Part shown: piece after piece, positions 25,077 through 33,461 of the stretch
Numbering within the stretch: position 1 is the first letter of the stretch
Layout of the letters: each line of letters begins with the position of its first letter
NCBI GenBank assembly: GCA_947478865.1
Contig: CANJXF010000039.1
Span: 1-42,239 of the forward strand
Source of the DNA: Verrucomicrobiales bacterium
Lineage (GTDB): Bacteria > Verrucomicrobiota > Verrucomicrobiia > Limisphaerales > CANJXF01
DNA length: 42,239 nt
Direction: 5' to 3'
The notes under the pieces: generated by a model
What the model saw: the letters and a program-made list of their open reading frames with translations, nothing else
What the model was told of the DNA's origin: nothing
Databases searched by the model: none
Position numbers and translations under genes: made by a program

Positions 25077-25682
25077 TCAAAAACCAAACTTCCGAACAGC
25101 CTGCATCGTTTTCTCAGGAGATTCCTGCAATATGGTTTGCCAATTTCTCGCTGCGCCAGCGGCAATATTTTCCGCGCGATCATCGAGATACAAAATCGAA
25201 TCGCCGCGTTTGCCTGTCATCTCTTCCACGACTTCATAAATTCTGGCATCCGGCTTCATGGAGCGGTGTTCGTAAGAAAAAACGTAACCGGAGAAATTTG
25301 CGAAAAACGGAAAGCGCTGGCGAATGTGGCGAACGGCCAGCTCATTTGTATTGGAAAAAATGTAAGTTGGAATTCCTCTCTGCCGCAAACCTTGATGCCA
25401 ATCGATCATCGGCTGGATCGGTGAAAAAATGTCGCCGAAAAGTCCTGCAAATTCCTCAAACGCCCCGCAATACCCTGTTGCCCCGCAGATGTCGGAAAAG
25501 AAGTCTTCCTTGTTCATCAAGCCGGTTTCAAAGCGGAAAAGCAGCGGTGAATGATCAATCGATTTTTGGATTTGCTCAGCCGTCATTCGCCCGCGACTGG
25601 CAATTTTATTTGCAGCAATACTGTAATCGAAATCGAGCAGGACTTTTCCCAAATCAAAGACGACGGCTTCAGGTGTTTTCAT
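25077..25682 (-). CDS. HAD superfamily hydrolase, YihX-like
   Basis: 201 residues from the ATG at 25682. A GTG at 25703 with an AAGG ahead of it would overlap recR by 14 bases and is possible. Motif I is VVFDLGKVLLD (nucleophile Asp, with Gly two residues on, as in YihX-type phosphatases where the usual second Asp is lost). Motif II is IFSNTNE, motif III the Lys in SMKPDARIY, and motif IV LYLDDRAEN. The helical cap lies between motifs I and II. YihX is an alpha-D-glucose-1-phosphatase. The substrate here is an inference. It follows recR closely on the same strand. Confidence 0.85.
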   Translation of the reverse strand: MKTPEAVVFDLGKVLLDFDYSIAANKIASRGRMTAEQIQKSIDHSPLLFRFETGLMNKEDFFSDICGATGYCGAFEEFAGLFGDIFSPIQPMIDWHQGLRQRGIPTYIFSNTNELAVRHIRQRFPFFANFSGYVFSYEHRSMKPDARIYEVVEEMTGKRGDSILYLDDRAENIAAGAARNWQTILQESPEKTMQAVRKFGF

Positions 25683-25689
25683 TTTTGGA

Positions 25690-26292
25690 CTAATCAAACT
25701 CACGGCGACCTTCGAGGGCGCGACTCAACGTTATTTCGTCGGCGAATTCTAATCCGCTCCCCGCAGGCAATCCGTGGGCGATCCGGGAAATTTTCACACC
25801 TTTTCCGGCCAGCCGTTTTGCGAGATAAAAACTGGTGGCGTCCCCTTCCACGTCGGTGCTCAACGCAATCACAATTTCCTTGATCGGCTCTTTGGTGACG
25901 CGCGTTTCTAGTTCGGCAATGCGCAAATCTTCCGGCTCGACCCCGTTCAAAGGAGAGATTTTTCCGCCCAGCACATGAAATTTTCCCCGGAAGCTTCCTG
26001 ATTTTTCGATGCTGAGAATGTCCACTGGCCGCTCGACCAGACAGATCAGACCAGCATCTCGGCGGGTATCAGAACAGATCGAGCAAGGATCCTTCTCGGT
26101 CAGCGCCCCGCAGATTCCACAGAGTTGAATCTTTTCGCGCGCGGTAACCAACGAATGCGCCAGTTGCCGAATCTCACCGGATTCTCTTTGCACCAAATAC
26201 AACGCCAGTCGTTCGGCCGAACGCGGGCCAATGCCAGGCAATTTTCCAAGCGCCTCGACAAGTTGGGAGATTGGTTCAGGAAGAGAACGCAT
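25690..26292 (-). CDS. recR: Recombination mediator protein RecR
   Basis: 200 residues, standard length. Works with RecF/RecO to load RecA on gapped DNA. The helix-hairpin-helix segment (LGKLPGIGPRSAERLA) is followed by the C4 zinc site Cys58, Cys61, Cys70 and Cys73, and a Toprim domain (LICLVERPVDILSIEKSG, GKISPLNGVEPEDL, ALSTDVEGDATSFYL). The C-terminal Walker-B-like IAHGLPAGSGLEFAD is complete. It is the third gene of a dnaX-ybaB-recR run. Confidence 0.96.
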   Translation of the reverse strand: MRSLPEPISQLVEALGKLPGIGPRSAERLALYLVQRESGEIRQLAHSLVTAREKIQLCGICGALTEKDPCSICSDTRRDAGLICLVERPVDILSIEKSGSFRGKFHVLGGKISPLNGVEPEDLRIAELETRVTKEPIKEIVIALSTDVEGDATSFYLAKRLAGKGVKISRIAHGLPAGSGLEFADEITLSRALEGRREFD

Positions 26293-26367
26293 GCTCAGTT
26301 AATTGTGGGATATGAAAGCGAACGGCGCAGAGACATTTATCCCCCTCCCCACCCGCGCTCCACCACG

Positions 26368-26679
26368 TCACATCATCCCCGGCAAATTAAATCCCGCCGT
26401 CGCTTTTCCCATTTCAGCGTTGGAAATTTCCTTGGCCTGGGTGAGCGCCTGATTGGTCGCGCTGAGAATCATATCTTCCAACAATTCAGCGTCGGACGGA
26501 TTAAGCGCTTGCGGATCAATTTTGATCGAGGCCAACGTGCCATCGCATTTCGCAATCACTTTCACTGCCCCGCCGCCGCTGGTGGCTTCCACCGTGCGAG
26601 CCGCGAGCTGCGCTTGAATTTGCTCCATCTGCTGCTGCATTTTCGCAGCTTGTTTCATCAATTTACCAATGCTGGACAT
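26368..26679 (-). CDS. ybaB: YbaB/EbfC family nucleoid-associated protein
   Basis: 103 residues. A helical N-terminus (LMKQAAKMQQQMEQIQAQLAARTVEATSGGGAVKV) is followed by the strand-loop VIAKCDGTLASIKIDP and a C-terminal helix (LEDMILSATNQALTQAKEIS), the tweezer-like dimer fold that binds DNA. The position between dnaX and recR is conserved in many bacteria. The end is rich in Gly and Met (GFNLPGMM), as in other family members. Confidence 0.94.
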   Translation of the reverse strand: MSSIGKLMKQAAKMQQQMEQIQAQLAARTVEATSGGGAVKVIAKCDGTLASIKIDPQALNPSDAELLEDMILSATNQALTQAKEISNAEMGKATAGFNLPGMM

Positions 26680-26709
26680 AATTTAATTTTGCGATTTTGG
26701 ATTTTCAAC

Positions 26710-28491
26710 TTACGAGCGGACATCCACGATCTGGCCTTTGAAGATTTCGAGGGCCTTCTGGATCAACGGATCATTCTTAAAATCATCTTTGTTGAACGGA
26801 ATCGACTCCGTTTTTGTTTTGACCGGTGCCGGAGGAGGCGCTGGCTTCGAACCGTTGGGTGCCACGCTGGCTTTCACCGGGGCGGCAGCAACTGGCGCAG
26901 GCACCGGTTTTGAACGACCAACGGGTGCTTCTGCCTTAACAAATTTCACCTGTGAATTCGGAAACCCAAGCTCACTGAGTTTGGTTTGAACAAGCGCGTG
27001 GTTTCGGGCGTTATCCACGAGAGCAATGTGATCGGCAAATTCCGGGTCAAATCCGATCGTAAAAATATTTTTCAGGAACGAAACCGGATGAGCCTCCACA
27101 AAATAAGCACGAACGAATGGGCTGGCGCGACCGATGGAATCCACGAGTTGCGTCCAAAGTGATTCCAAATCCAGCTCCCCCTGAGAGACTGGCGCAGCGA
27201 CTTCGGCGACAATTGGAGCGGGCGCCTGCGAAATTGGCGCAGCTGGTTCTGCGGGTTTTGCCGATGGTGCCAACGGTTTATGCAACACTGGTTTTTCCAC
27301 CGGACGAGCAGGCGCCGCAACCGGGGTGAGAGCACTCGGCGCGATTGGATTTCCCGAGCGTAGTTCCTGAAGTTGTTTCAACACGGAATCCAAGCTGACG
27401 GCGTTGCGGGCGTCGATCGCTTTCAGCAGCGCAACTTCGATCAAAATCTTTTTTGATGCGGCATCGCGCAGCCGTCCTTCGCAATCGGTCAAAACCTCCA
27501 TGATACGGGTCAGCGCATCGGAGGTCACGGTGGAGGACTGCTCTTTCAGGACAGCGGCTTCGGCTTCGGTTACTTCGAGAATGCGCATGTCGCCGCGCGA
27601 AACCTGATAAATCAGCAGGTTGCGAAAGTGGTTGAGCAATTCAGAAAGCAACCGGCCCAAATCTTTGCCTTGCTTGGCGAGATCGTTGAATTCGCGCAAG
27701 GCCGGCTCAATTTGCGCCGCGAGGAGGGCGCCGGCCAAAGAATAAATCTGGCTCTGCGCGGTCAGGCCGAACATCGATAGGACGTCCGCCTCGGCAATTT
27801 CATTTCCGCAAAAGCTGATGAGTTGATCGAGCGTCGATTCCGCATCGCGCATTCCACCGTCCGAACCGCGCGCGATGGCGTGCAGCGCGGCGTCATCGAT
27901 TTTCACGCCTTCCTTTTTCGCGATATAACCAAGATGTGAAACGATGAGCGCGGAGGGAATGCGCCGGAGATCAAAACGTTGGCACCGTGAAAGAATCGTG
28001 GGCAAAACTTTCTCGGGCTCTGTCGTCGCAAACATGAATTTCACGTGCGCCGGCGGTTCCTCCAATGTTTTCAGAAGCGCGTTGAACGCTTCCTTTGTCA
28101 GCATGTGAACTTCGTCGATAATGTAGATTTTGAACTTCGATCCTGCGGGAGCGTATTTCGCCGTCTCGCGCAATTCACGGATCTCATCGATGCCGCGATT
28201 ACTCGCGCCGTCGATTTCCATCACGTCCAGCGAACGGCCTTCCGTGATCTCATTGGCGCGCGGATCGTCGTCCGGGAAATCGATTTTTGGTCCGCCCGTA
28301 CAATTCAGGCACTTGGCAAAAATACGGGCGATCGTCGTCTTGCCCGTGCCGCGCGGCCCGACAAAAAGATACGCATGGGCAATACGGTTTTGCTCGATGG
28401 CATTGGAGAGCGTCTGCGTGACGTGTTCCTGACCAACGACATCCGCGAAACGTTGCGGGCGATATTTTCGAGCTATGACTTGATATGACAC
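26710..28491 (-). CDS. dnaX: DNA polymerase III subunit gamma/tau
   Basis: 593 residues. ATPase of the clamp-loader complex. Walker A is GPRGTGKT (45-52), Walker B IIDEVH, sensor 1 FATTEPEKVLPTILSRCQRFDLRR, followed by the lid and collar domain. A Pro/Ala-rich linker (about 390-440) leads to a tau-like C-terminal domain. Most DnaX proteins carry a zinc module C-x8-C-x2-C-x2-C after the first helix. Here Cys64 remains but the PCGxCxxC part is replaced by an Asp/Pro-rich stretch (DFPDDDPRANEI), so the zinc site is lost. No obvious slippery A6-G heptamer was noted for making gamma. Confidence 0.95.
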   Translation of the reverse strand: MSYQVIARKYRPQRFADVVGQEHVTQTLSNAIEQNRIAHAYLFVGPRGTGKTTIARIFAKCLNCTGGPKIDFPDDDPRANEITEGRSLDVMEIDGASNRGIDEIRELRETAKYAPAGSKFKIYIIDEVHMLTKEAFNALLKTLEEPPAHVKFMFATTEPEKVLPTILSRCQRFDLRRIPSALIVSHLGYIAKKEGVKIDDAALHAIARGSDGGMRDAESTLDQLISFCGNEIAEADVLSMFGLTAQSQIYSLAGALLAAQIEPALREFNDLAKQGKDLGRLLSELLNHFRNLLIYQVSRGDMRILEVTEAEAAVLKEQSSTVTSDALTRIMEVLTDCEGRLRDAASKKILIEVALLKAIDARNAVSLDSVLKQLQELRSGNPIAPSALTPVAAPARPVEKPVLHKPLAPSAKPAEPAAPISQAPAPIVAEVAAPVSQGELDLESLWTQLVDSIGRASPFVRAYFVEAHPVSFLKNIFTIGFDPEFADHIALVDNARNHALVQTKLSELGFPNSQVKFVKAEAPVGRSKPVPAPVAAAPVKASVAPNGSKPAPPPAPVKTKTESIPFNKDDFKNDPLIQKALEIFKGQIVDVRS

Positions 28492-28516
28492 AAGAGTTCT
28501 AAATTCTTAATAATTG

Positions 28517-28544
28517 ATTTTAAGTTGGGAGACGATGGACGCAA
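28517..28544 (-). promoter_or_regulatory. Candidate sigma-70-type promoter for dnaX
   Basis: On the minus strand TTGCGT (28544-28539) is followed after 16 bases by TAAAAT (28522-28517), about 25 bases before the dnaX start codon. It lies between the SRP RNA gene and dnaX. The match is good but unproven. Confidence 0.35.
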
Positions 28545-28580
28545 CCCTCAAGATTTAAAACTTAAAATTGGAGAGAAAAA

Positions 28581-28672
28581 GCCAGGGTGACCACGGCGGA
28601 TGCGGAGCAAACTACCGTTGCTGCATTCCTGCCCTGGCGGGGTTCGTAAGTCCGCATTCCATGGGCCCTGGC
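28581..28672 (-). ncRNA. ffs: Signal recognition particle RNA (small, 4.5S type)
   Basis: The minus strand contains the SRP domain IV signature: CCCCGCCAGG, then GCAGGAATGCAGCA, then ACGGTAG, that is the asymmetric loop, GNRA-like apical region and AGCAA used by Ffh. The ends pair as GCCAGGG (28672-28666) with CCCTGGC (28587-28581), giving a rod of about 92 nt, and five Us follow directly. It lies just upstream of dnaX, as in many bacteria. The tetraloop region GGAA-T-GCAGC differs by a base or two from the common GGAAGGAAGCAGC form. Confidence 0.9.
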
Positions 28673-28685
28673 AAATTCGTTGGAT

Positions 28686-28714
28686 AAAGTAAGCTCGTGA
28701 CAAAGTCGCTTCAA
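28686..28714 (-). promoter_or_regulatory. Promoter of the SRP RNA gene
   Basis: On the minus strand TTGAAG (28714-28709) and TACTTT (28691-28686) are spaced by 17 bases. Expected transcription start is around 28679, a few bases upstream of the predicted stem of ffs. Confidence 0.45.
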
Positions 28715-28823
28715 GTTTTATCGCTTTTCACCGCAGCCAATTTCTTTCGAGTGGTTTTCCGCAGGAGAATCGTCGATAAAAATCTTTTCAACCGAGACGT
28801 CTCTCTTCAATCTTTCGCAACCC

Positions 28824-29579
28824 ATGAGAGCCATCATTATCGCAGCAGGACGCGGACGGCGCCTAATGCCAACCACCGCAGATACGCCCAAATGCTATGC
28901 GGAAATTCAAGGCAAACGCATGCTGGACTGGGGCCTGGCATCACTCGCCGCGAACGGAATCAAAGACATCTGTTTTATTGGCGGCTACCAGATCGACAAG
29001 GTTCGCCGCGATTATCCGCAGTTCACTTTTCGCCATAATGACAACTGGGAGAACAACAACATTCTCCTGTCGCTGATGTATGCCGAAGACTTAATGAACG
29101 AACCGTTCATCTGCACCTACTCCGATTGTTTATTCACCGGCAGCGTCGTGAAAGAGCTGCTAGCGAGCGACGAGGATATTTCGCTTTCCATCGATACGCA
29201 GTGGCTTGACCGCTACGTTCATCGCACGAATCATCCGCCTGATGACGCGGAAAAAGTCACCGTTTCCAATGGTCATGTGACGCGCGTGCATCGCGGAATC
29301 GAGCCGAGTGATGCTTACGGCGAATACACTGGCCTGGCAAAATTCTCAGTGAACGGCGCGGGCGCATTGAAAAAACATTTTCATCAAGCGCGTGAGAAGT
29401 TTTCCGGCAAACCATTTCGCGAGGTTCCCGTTTTTGAAAAAGCATATTTCATCCATCTGCTGCAGGACATGATTGAAGCAGGCGCAAAGATGGCGCACGC
29501 CGACACTCCCGGAAACTACATGGAAGTTGATACGCAGCAGGATTTCGAATTGGCGCAGACGTTTTGGAAAGCCGCTTAA
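28824..29579 (+). CDS. LicC-like sugar/choline-phosphate nucleotidyltransferase
   Basis: 251 residues, the length of the single-domain nucleotidyltransferases such as LicC phosphocholine cytidylyltransferase. The nucleotide-binding motif is RAIIIAAGRGRRLMPTT, followed by TPKCYAEIQGK, FIGGYQIDKVR, NDNWENNNILLSLMYAEDL and the metal-site Asp in TYSDCLF. Near the C-terminus EVDTQQDFELAQ is the second Asp motif. It could activate phosphocholine, another amino-alcohol phosphate or a sugar phosphate for envelope decoration. It ends only 4 bases before the methyltransferase gene, so the two are probably co-transcribed. Confidence 0.85.
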   Translation: MRAIIIAAGRGRRLMPTTADTPKCYAEIQGKRMLDWGLASLAANGIKDICFIGGYQIDKVRRDYPQFTFRHNDNWENNNILLSLMYAEDLMNEPFICTYSDCLFTGSVVKELLASDEDISLSIDTQWLDRYVHRTNHPPDDAEKVTVSNGHVTRVHRGIEPSDAYGEYTGLAKFSVNGAGALKKHFHQAREKFSGKPFREVPVFEKAYFIHLLQDMIEAGAKMAHADTPGNYMEVDTQQDFELAQTFWKAA

Positions 29580-29583
29580 ATGT

Positions 29584-30645
29584 ATGAGCAAACTGCTTTT
29601 CCCAACCTCCGTCGTCGGCTCAATGCCGCGCTCTAACTTCGTCCAGGATCTGATCAACGACAAACCTCCCCTTTCGCCAGATCGATACGAGCATGAAATG
29701 GATGCAGCCATCCGTTACATCGTCGCGTTGCAAGAGCACGCCGGTCTCGACGTTCTCACCGATGGCGAATGGAGACGGAAATCTTACATCGGCGTGATCG
29801 CTGAACTCGCGCACGGTTTCGAACTCGGCTACAACCCGGCAGATAATCGCCCTTGGACCATTGTGGTTGATAAGCTTTCCGCGAAAACCCCCGGATTCAT
29901 CGCAAGAGAAATTACATTTCTCAAGACGCTGACCAATCGGAAAATCAAGGCGACGCTGCCGTCCCCTGCTCTGCTCGGCGAACGGATGTGGCATGCCGAA
30001 AAATCCCGCAAAGCATATCCGAACCGCGACGATTTTGTTCGCGATTGCGTGCCGATTCTCCGTCGCGAACTGGAATTAATCCGTGAAGCCGGGGCGGACA
30101 TCGCGCAGATTGACGACCCGCACCTTTGCCTGTTCGTCGATCCGCAAGTCCGCTCGCAATATCCAAACGCTGATGCTGCTGCCGATTTTTCCGTGGACAT
30201 GGTCAATCAGCTCGTGAGCGGAATCAGTGGAATCAAACTCGCGGTGCACCTGTGTCGGCGTGCGGGCGCGAGAGTTCGTGGCGAAGCGCAATTTCAAGGC
30301 GGCTACGACCCAATTCTGAAGCAGTTGAACAATCTGAAAGTGCATCATCTTACCATGGAATTCACCGCGCCCGGCGCTGGCGACATGGCCGTTTTCAAAA
30401 AACTTCGCGAAGATTTCGAAATTGGTTTGGGCTGCGTCAGCGTTGTGCCCGGTCAGGTGGATTCTGCGGAAACCATTGTCAGCCGTGTGAAACAGGCGTG
30501 CCAATTTCTCGCCCCGGAACGAATCACCTTGAATCCAGATTGTGGATTCGCGCCCGGCTCCGGCGCGGTCGTCAGCATCGACGAGGCCTATCAAAAGCTT
30601 CGCAACGAGGTGGCGGCGGCAGAGATTCTACGCGCGCAATTCTAA
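29584..30645 (+). CDS. Short MetE-like cobalamin-independent methyltransferase
   Basis: 353 residues from the ATG at 29584, equal to the C-terminal catalytic barrel of MetE without its N-terminal domain, as in archaeal and many bacterial short forms. Beginning FPTSVVGSMPR is family-typical. Zinc ligands are visible: His-x-Cys in AVHLCRR, a Glu in TMEFTAPGAGD and the last Cys in NPDCGFAPGS. These enzymes transfer a methyl group from a folate or corrinoid carrier to a thiol. The short form may not use homocysteine in all cases. Cotranscription with the nucleotidyltransferase is likely, but no shared pathway is obvious. Confidence 0.85.
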   Translation: MSKLLFPTSVVGSMPRSNFVQDLINDKPPLSPDRYEHEMDAAIRYIVALQEHAGLDVLTDGEWRRKSYIGVIAELAHGFELGYNPADNRPWTIVVDKLSAKTPGFIAREITFLKTLTNRKIKATLPSPALLGERMWHAEKSRKAYPNRDDFVRDCVPILRRELELIREAGADIAQIDDPHLCLFVDPQVRSQYPNADAAADFSVDMVNQLVSGISGIKLAVHLCRRAGARVRGEAQFQGGYDPILKQLNNLKVHHLTMEFTAPGAGDMAVFKKLREDFEIGLGCVSVVPGQVDSAETIVSRVKQACQFLAPERITLNPDCGFAPGSGAVVSIDEAYQKLRNEVAAAEILRAQF

Positions 30646-30762
30646 TTTCCAGCGATCTCTTTCGGGAACGTCGCTCTCCGAAAATCGCTCAAAGGGAAAC
30701 GCAAAGAATATTTCTTGTTGCAGTCGGAGAATTTGCAACGAAACTTTCGCTCTAATTAATTT

Positions 30763-32592
30763 ATGGCTGAAGGTAAAAAACACGTTTACGACGAGAGTAA
30801 AATCAAGACGCTGTCGTCCCTCGAGCATATTCGACTGCGCACCGGCATGTACATCGGGCGCATCGGCAACGGATCCGATCACGACGACGGTTGTTACATT
30901 TTGATGAAGGAAGTGATCGATAATACGATCGATGAATTCATCATGGGCCATGGCAAGGAGGTTCAGATCGCACTCGAAGGCAGCGTCGTTTCCGTGCGCG
31001 ATTTCGGTCGCGGAATTCCCTTGGGCAAAGTCATCGAATGCGTTTCGCAGATCAACACCGGCGCAAAATATAACGACGACGTTTTTCAATTCAGCGTCGG
31101 GCTGAACGGCGTCGGCACCAAGGCGGTCAACGCGCTCTCCAAAGAATTCTTCGTGCGCAGCCATCGCAACGGAGAATTTGTCGAGGCCACTTTCAAGCAG
31201 GGCAGGCTGAAGAAGGAAAATCGCGGCAAGACCACGGAGCCGGACGGAACTTTTATTCGCTTCGAGCCGGATCCAGAAATCTTCAAAAACTCAGAATTCC
31301 GCACGGAATTTATTGAGAAACGATTGCGCCATTACAGTTACCTGAACGGCGGTTTGAAATTAATTTTCAACGGGCAGACGTTTCAATCGCGCCGCGGTTT
31401 GATGGATTTGGTATTGGAAGATTTAAAGACCGACAGCAGCGAGCCGATTTATCCCCCGCTCCATTATACAAGCAAGACATTGGAGTTTTGTTTCACGCAC
31501 AGCAACAGTCGCTACGGCGAGACGTTTTTTTCGTTCGTCAACGGTCAATACACTTCGGACGGCGGCACGCATCTGAGCGCATTTCGCGAAGGCCTGCTCA
31601 AGGCAGTCAACGAACACGCCAAGGGCAAATTCGAGGGCGACGACGTCCGCGAATGCATGATTGGCGCGGTGGCGATTCGGTTAAAGGATCCCGTTTTTGA
31701 ATCGCAAACGAAAAACAAACTGGGCAACACGGAAATTCGTTCTGAGCTGGTCAACACCGTGCGGGAAGAGCTGCTCCATTTTTTCAATCGCAACAAGGAA
31801 GTCGCAGACAAAATCATTGCGAAAGTTCAAGACACGCAACAGTTGCGCAAGGAATTGCAGGAGGTAAAAAAGCTCGCGCGCGAACGGGCGAAGGCGATCA
31901 CGTTGCGCATCCCGCAGTTGAAAGATTGCAAAGTTCACTTCGACAAAGCGAAGGACAAAGGGCGCGGCTCGATGGTGTTCATCACCGAAGGACAATCGGC
32001 CGCGGGTTCGATTGTCAGCTGTCGTGACGTGAATACTCAGGCGATTTTTGTGCTGAAAGGAAAACCGCTCAACGTCTGGGATTTGAAGCGCGACATCGTT
32101 TATAAAAATGACGAGATGTATAACTTGATGCGCACGCTCGACATCGAGGACAACCTCGAAAATCTGCGCTACGAAAAAGTCATTCTCGCCACCGACGCCG
32201 ACGTCGATGGATTGCACATTCGCAATTTGTTAATCACCTACTTTTTCAAGTTTTTCGAACAAGTTGTCCATGACGGTCACTTGTTTGTTCTCGAGACACC
32301 GCTCTTCCGCGTACGCGACAAAAAAGAAACGATTTATTGCTACAGCGAAGCGGAGCGCGATCAGGCCGCCAAAAAAATCGGGAAAAACTGCGAAATCACA
32401 CGCTTCAAAGGCTTAGGAGAGATTTCGCCCAATGAATTCAAACAATTCATTGGAAAAGAAATGCGCTTGAGCCAGGTAGAGTATTCGCCGAAGCCGGATT
32501 CGACGAGTGTGTTTACGTTTTACATGGGCAAAAACACACCACAACGCAAAGATTACATCATGGAAAATCTGGTGGTGCCCGTGGAGGACTGA
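30763..32592 (+). CDS. parE: DNA topoisomerase IV subunit B
   Basis: 609 residues. ATPase and Toprim subunit that pairs with ParC to unlink and relax DNA. The GHKL ATP site has EVIDNTIDEF, the FGRGIPLG loop and GLNGVGTKAVN, and a transducer domain follows. The Toprim part has EGQSAAGS (catalytic Glu) and ATDADVDGLHI (Asp-x-Asp metal motif), then GLGEISPNEF. The usual QTKxKLGN is present. Length and lack of the large gyrase insertions favour ParE-like over GyrB. Its partner parC lies 3.7 kb downstream on the same strand, after an opposite-strand cassette. Confidence 0.93.
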   Translation: MAEGKKHVYDESKIKTLSSLEHIRLRTGMYIGRIGNGSDHDDGCYILMKEVIDNTIDEFIMGHGKEVQIALEGSVVSVRDFGRGIPLGKVIECVSQINTGAKYNDDVFQFSVGLNGVGTKAVNALSKEFFVRSHRNGEFVEATFKQGRLKKENRGKTTEPDGTFIRFEPDPEIFKNSEFRTEFIEKRLRHYSYLNGGLKLIFNGQTFQSRRGLMDLVLEDLKTDSSEPIYPPLHYTSKTLEFCFTHSNSRYGETFFSFVNGQYTSDGGTHLSAFREGLLKAVNEHAKGKFEGDDVRECMIGAVAIRLKDPVFESQTKNKLGNTEIRSELVNTVREELLHFFNRNKEVADKIIAKVQDTQQLRKELQEVKKLARERAKAITLRIPQLKDCKVHFDKAKDKGRGSMVFITEGQSAAGSIVSCRDVNTQAIFVLKGKPLNVWDLKRDIVYKNDEMYNLMRTLDIEDNLENLRYEKVILATDADVDGLHIRNLLITYFFKFFEQVVHDGHLFVLETPLFRVRDKKETIYCYSEAERDQAAKKIGKNCEITRFKGLGEISPNEFKQFIGKEMRLSQVEYSPKPDSTSVFTFYMGKNTPQRKDYIMENLVVPVED

Positions 32593-32630
32593 TTCGGCGG
32601 CGACGTTTTTCCAACTGGACCAGCGACTTT

Positions 32631-33461
32631 TTACCAGAGCGTTTTGATCTGCACCTCGACGGTCATTTTGCGCTCCAATGTGCCTTTGTAAGTTCCGCTG
32701 ACGGGAGTAACATCAGCGTAATCGCGACCGACGGCAATTTTCACGTACATTTCGTCGGGTTGGCGATTGTGTGTCGGATCTAACCCGCGCCAACCGATGC
32801 CGGGAATAAAGACTTCCACCCAGGCGTGCGTGGCGCTGGCGGTTTCCGTCGCAAGATATCCGCTCACATACAGCGCGGGAATTTTCAGCGAGCGACACAT
32901 CCCAAGCATGACGTGCGCAAAATCCTGGCAAACGCCGCGACGTTGCGCGATCACATCGCGCATGTGCGTATGAACGGTGGTCGAGGCGCTGTCGTAGGAC
33001 AAATTGGTGTGAACAAAATGCATGATGCTCAGCGCGCATTGCCAGACATCGGTTTGCCCTGCGATCGCATCAATCGCCAGGCGCCAAATCTCAGGCGAAA
33101 AATCAACGAAACGGGTCGGCTGCAGATATTCATAGCAGCGTTCTGCGTCGAGCGATTCGTTCAGGCGATTCATGGCCCACGGCGTGGCATCGAGCGGCAA
33201 CGGAGCAAGTGGATGTGTCACTACGCGGAGAAGACTTTCTACCGAAAGCATGCTGTGGGGTTCGTGAATTTCGAAATGATGCACGCAATTGGCGTAAAAA
33301 TCTTTGAAGTGACGAAGACGCGTCGGAGGAAGAATCTTCAGAAGAAACGATTCAACCGTTTGCGCTTCATTGGAAATCGCCTGGAGCCGCACTTCATTGA
33401 AACTTTCGCGCACGGGCGATGCATAGGCGTAGTGAGTACGATGCAGAACTTCAAACTTCAT
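32631..33461 (-). CDS. Transglutaminase-like cysteine peptidase (ATP-grasp/alpha-E associated)
   Basis: 276 residues from the ATG at 33461, whose ATGA overlaps the alpha-E stop codon. The N-terminal transglutaminase-associated domain (MKFEVLHRTHYAYASPVRES) is followed by the core with catalytic Cys in RRGVCQDFAHVML, His in SATHAWVEVF and Asp in GLDPTHN. Bacterial members of this group act as peptidases or amide-bond-forming enzymes rather than classical transglutaminases. With the alpha-E and circularly permuted ATP-grasp genes it forms the trio COG1305-COG2307-COG2308, known from comparative genomics as a predicted peptide-ligation system of unproven role. Confidence 0.92.
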   Translation of the reverse strand: MKFEVLHRTHYAYASPVRESFNEVRLQAISNEAQTVESFLLKILPPTRLRHFKDFYANCVHHFEIHEPHSMLSVESLLRVVTHPLAPLPLDATPWAMNRLNESLDAERCYEYLQPTRFVDFSPEIWRLAIDAIAGQTDVWQCALSIMHFVHTNLSYDSASTTVHTHMRDVIAQRRGVCQDFAHVMLGMCRSLKIPALYVSGYLATETASATHAWVEVFIPGIGWRGLDPTHNRQPDEMYVKIAVGRDYADVTPVSGTYKGTLERKMTVEVQIKTLW

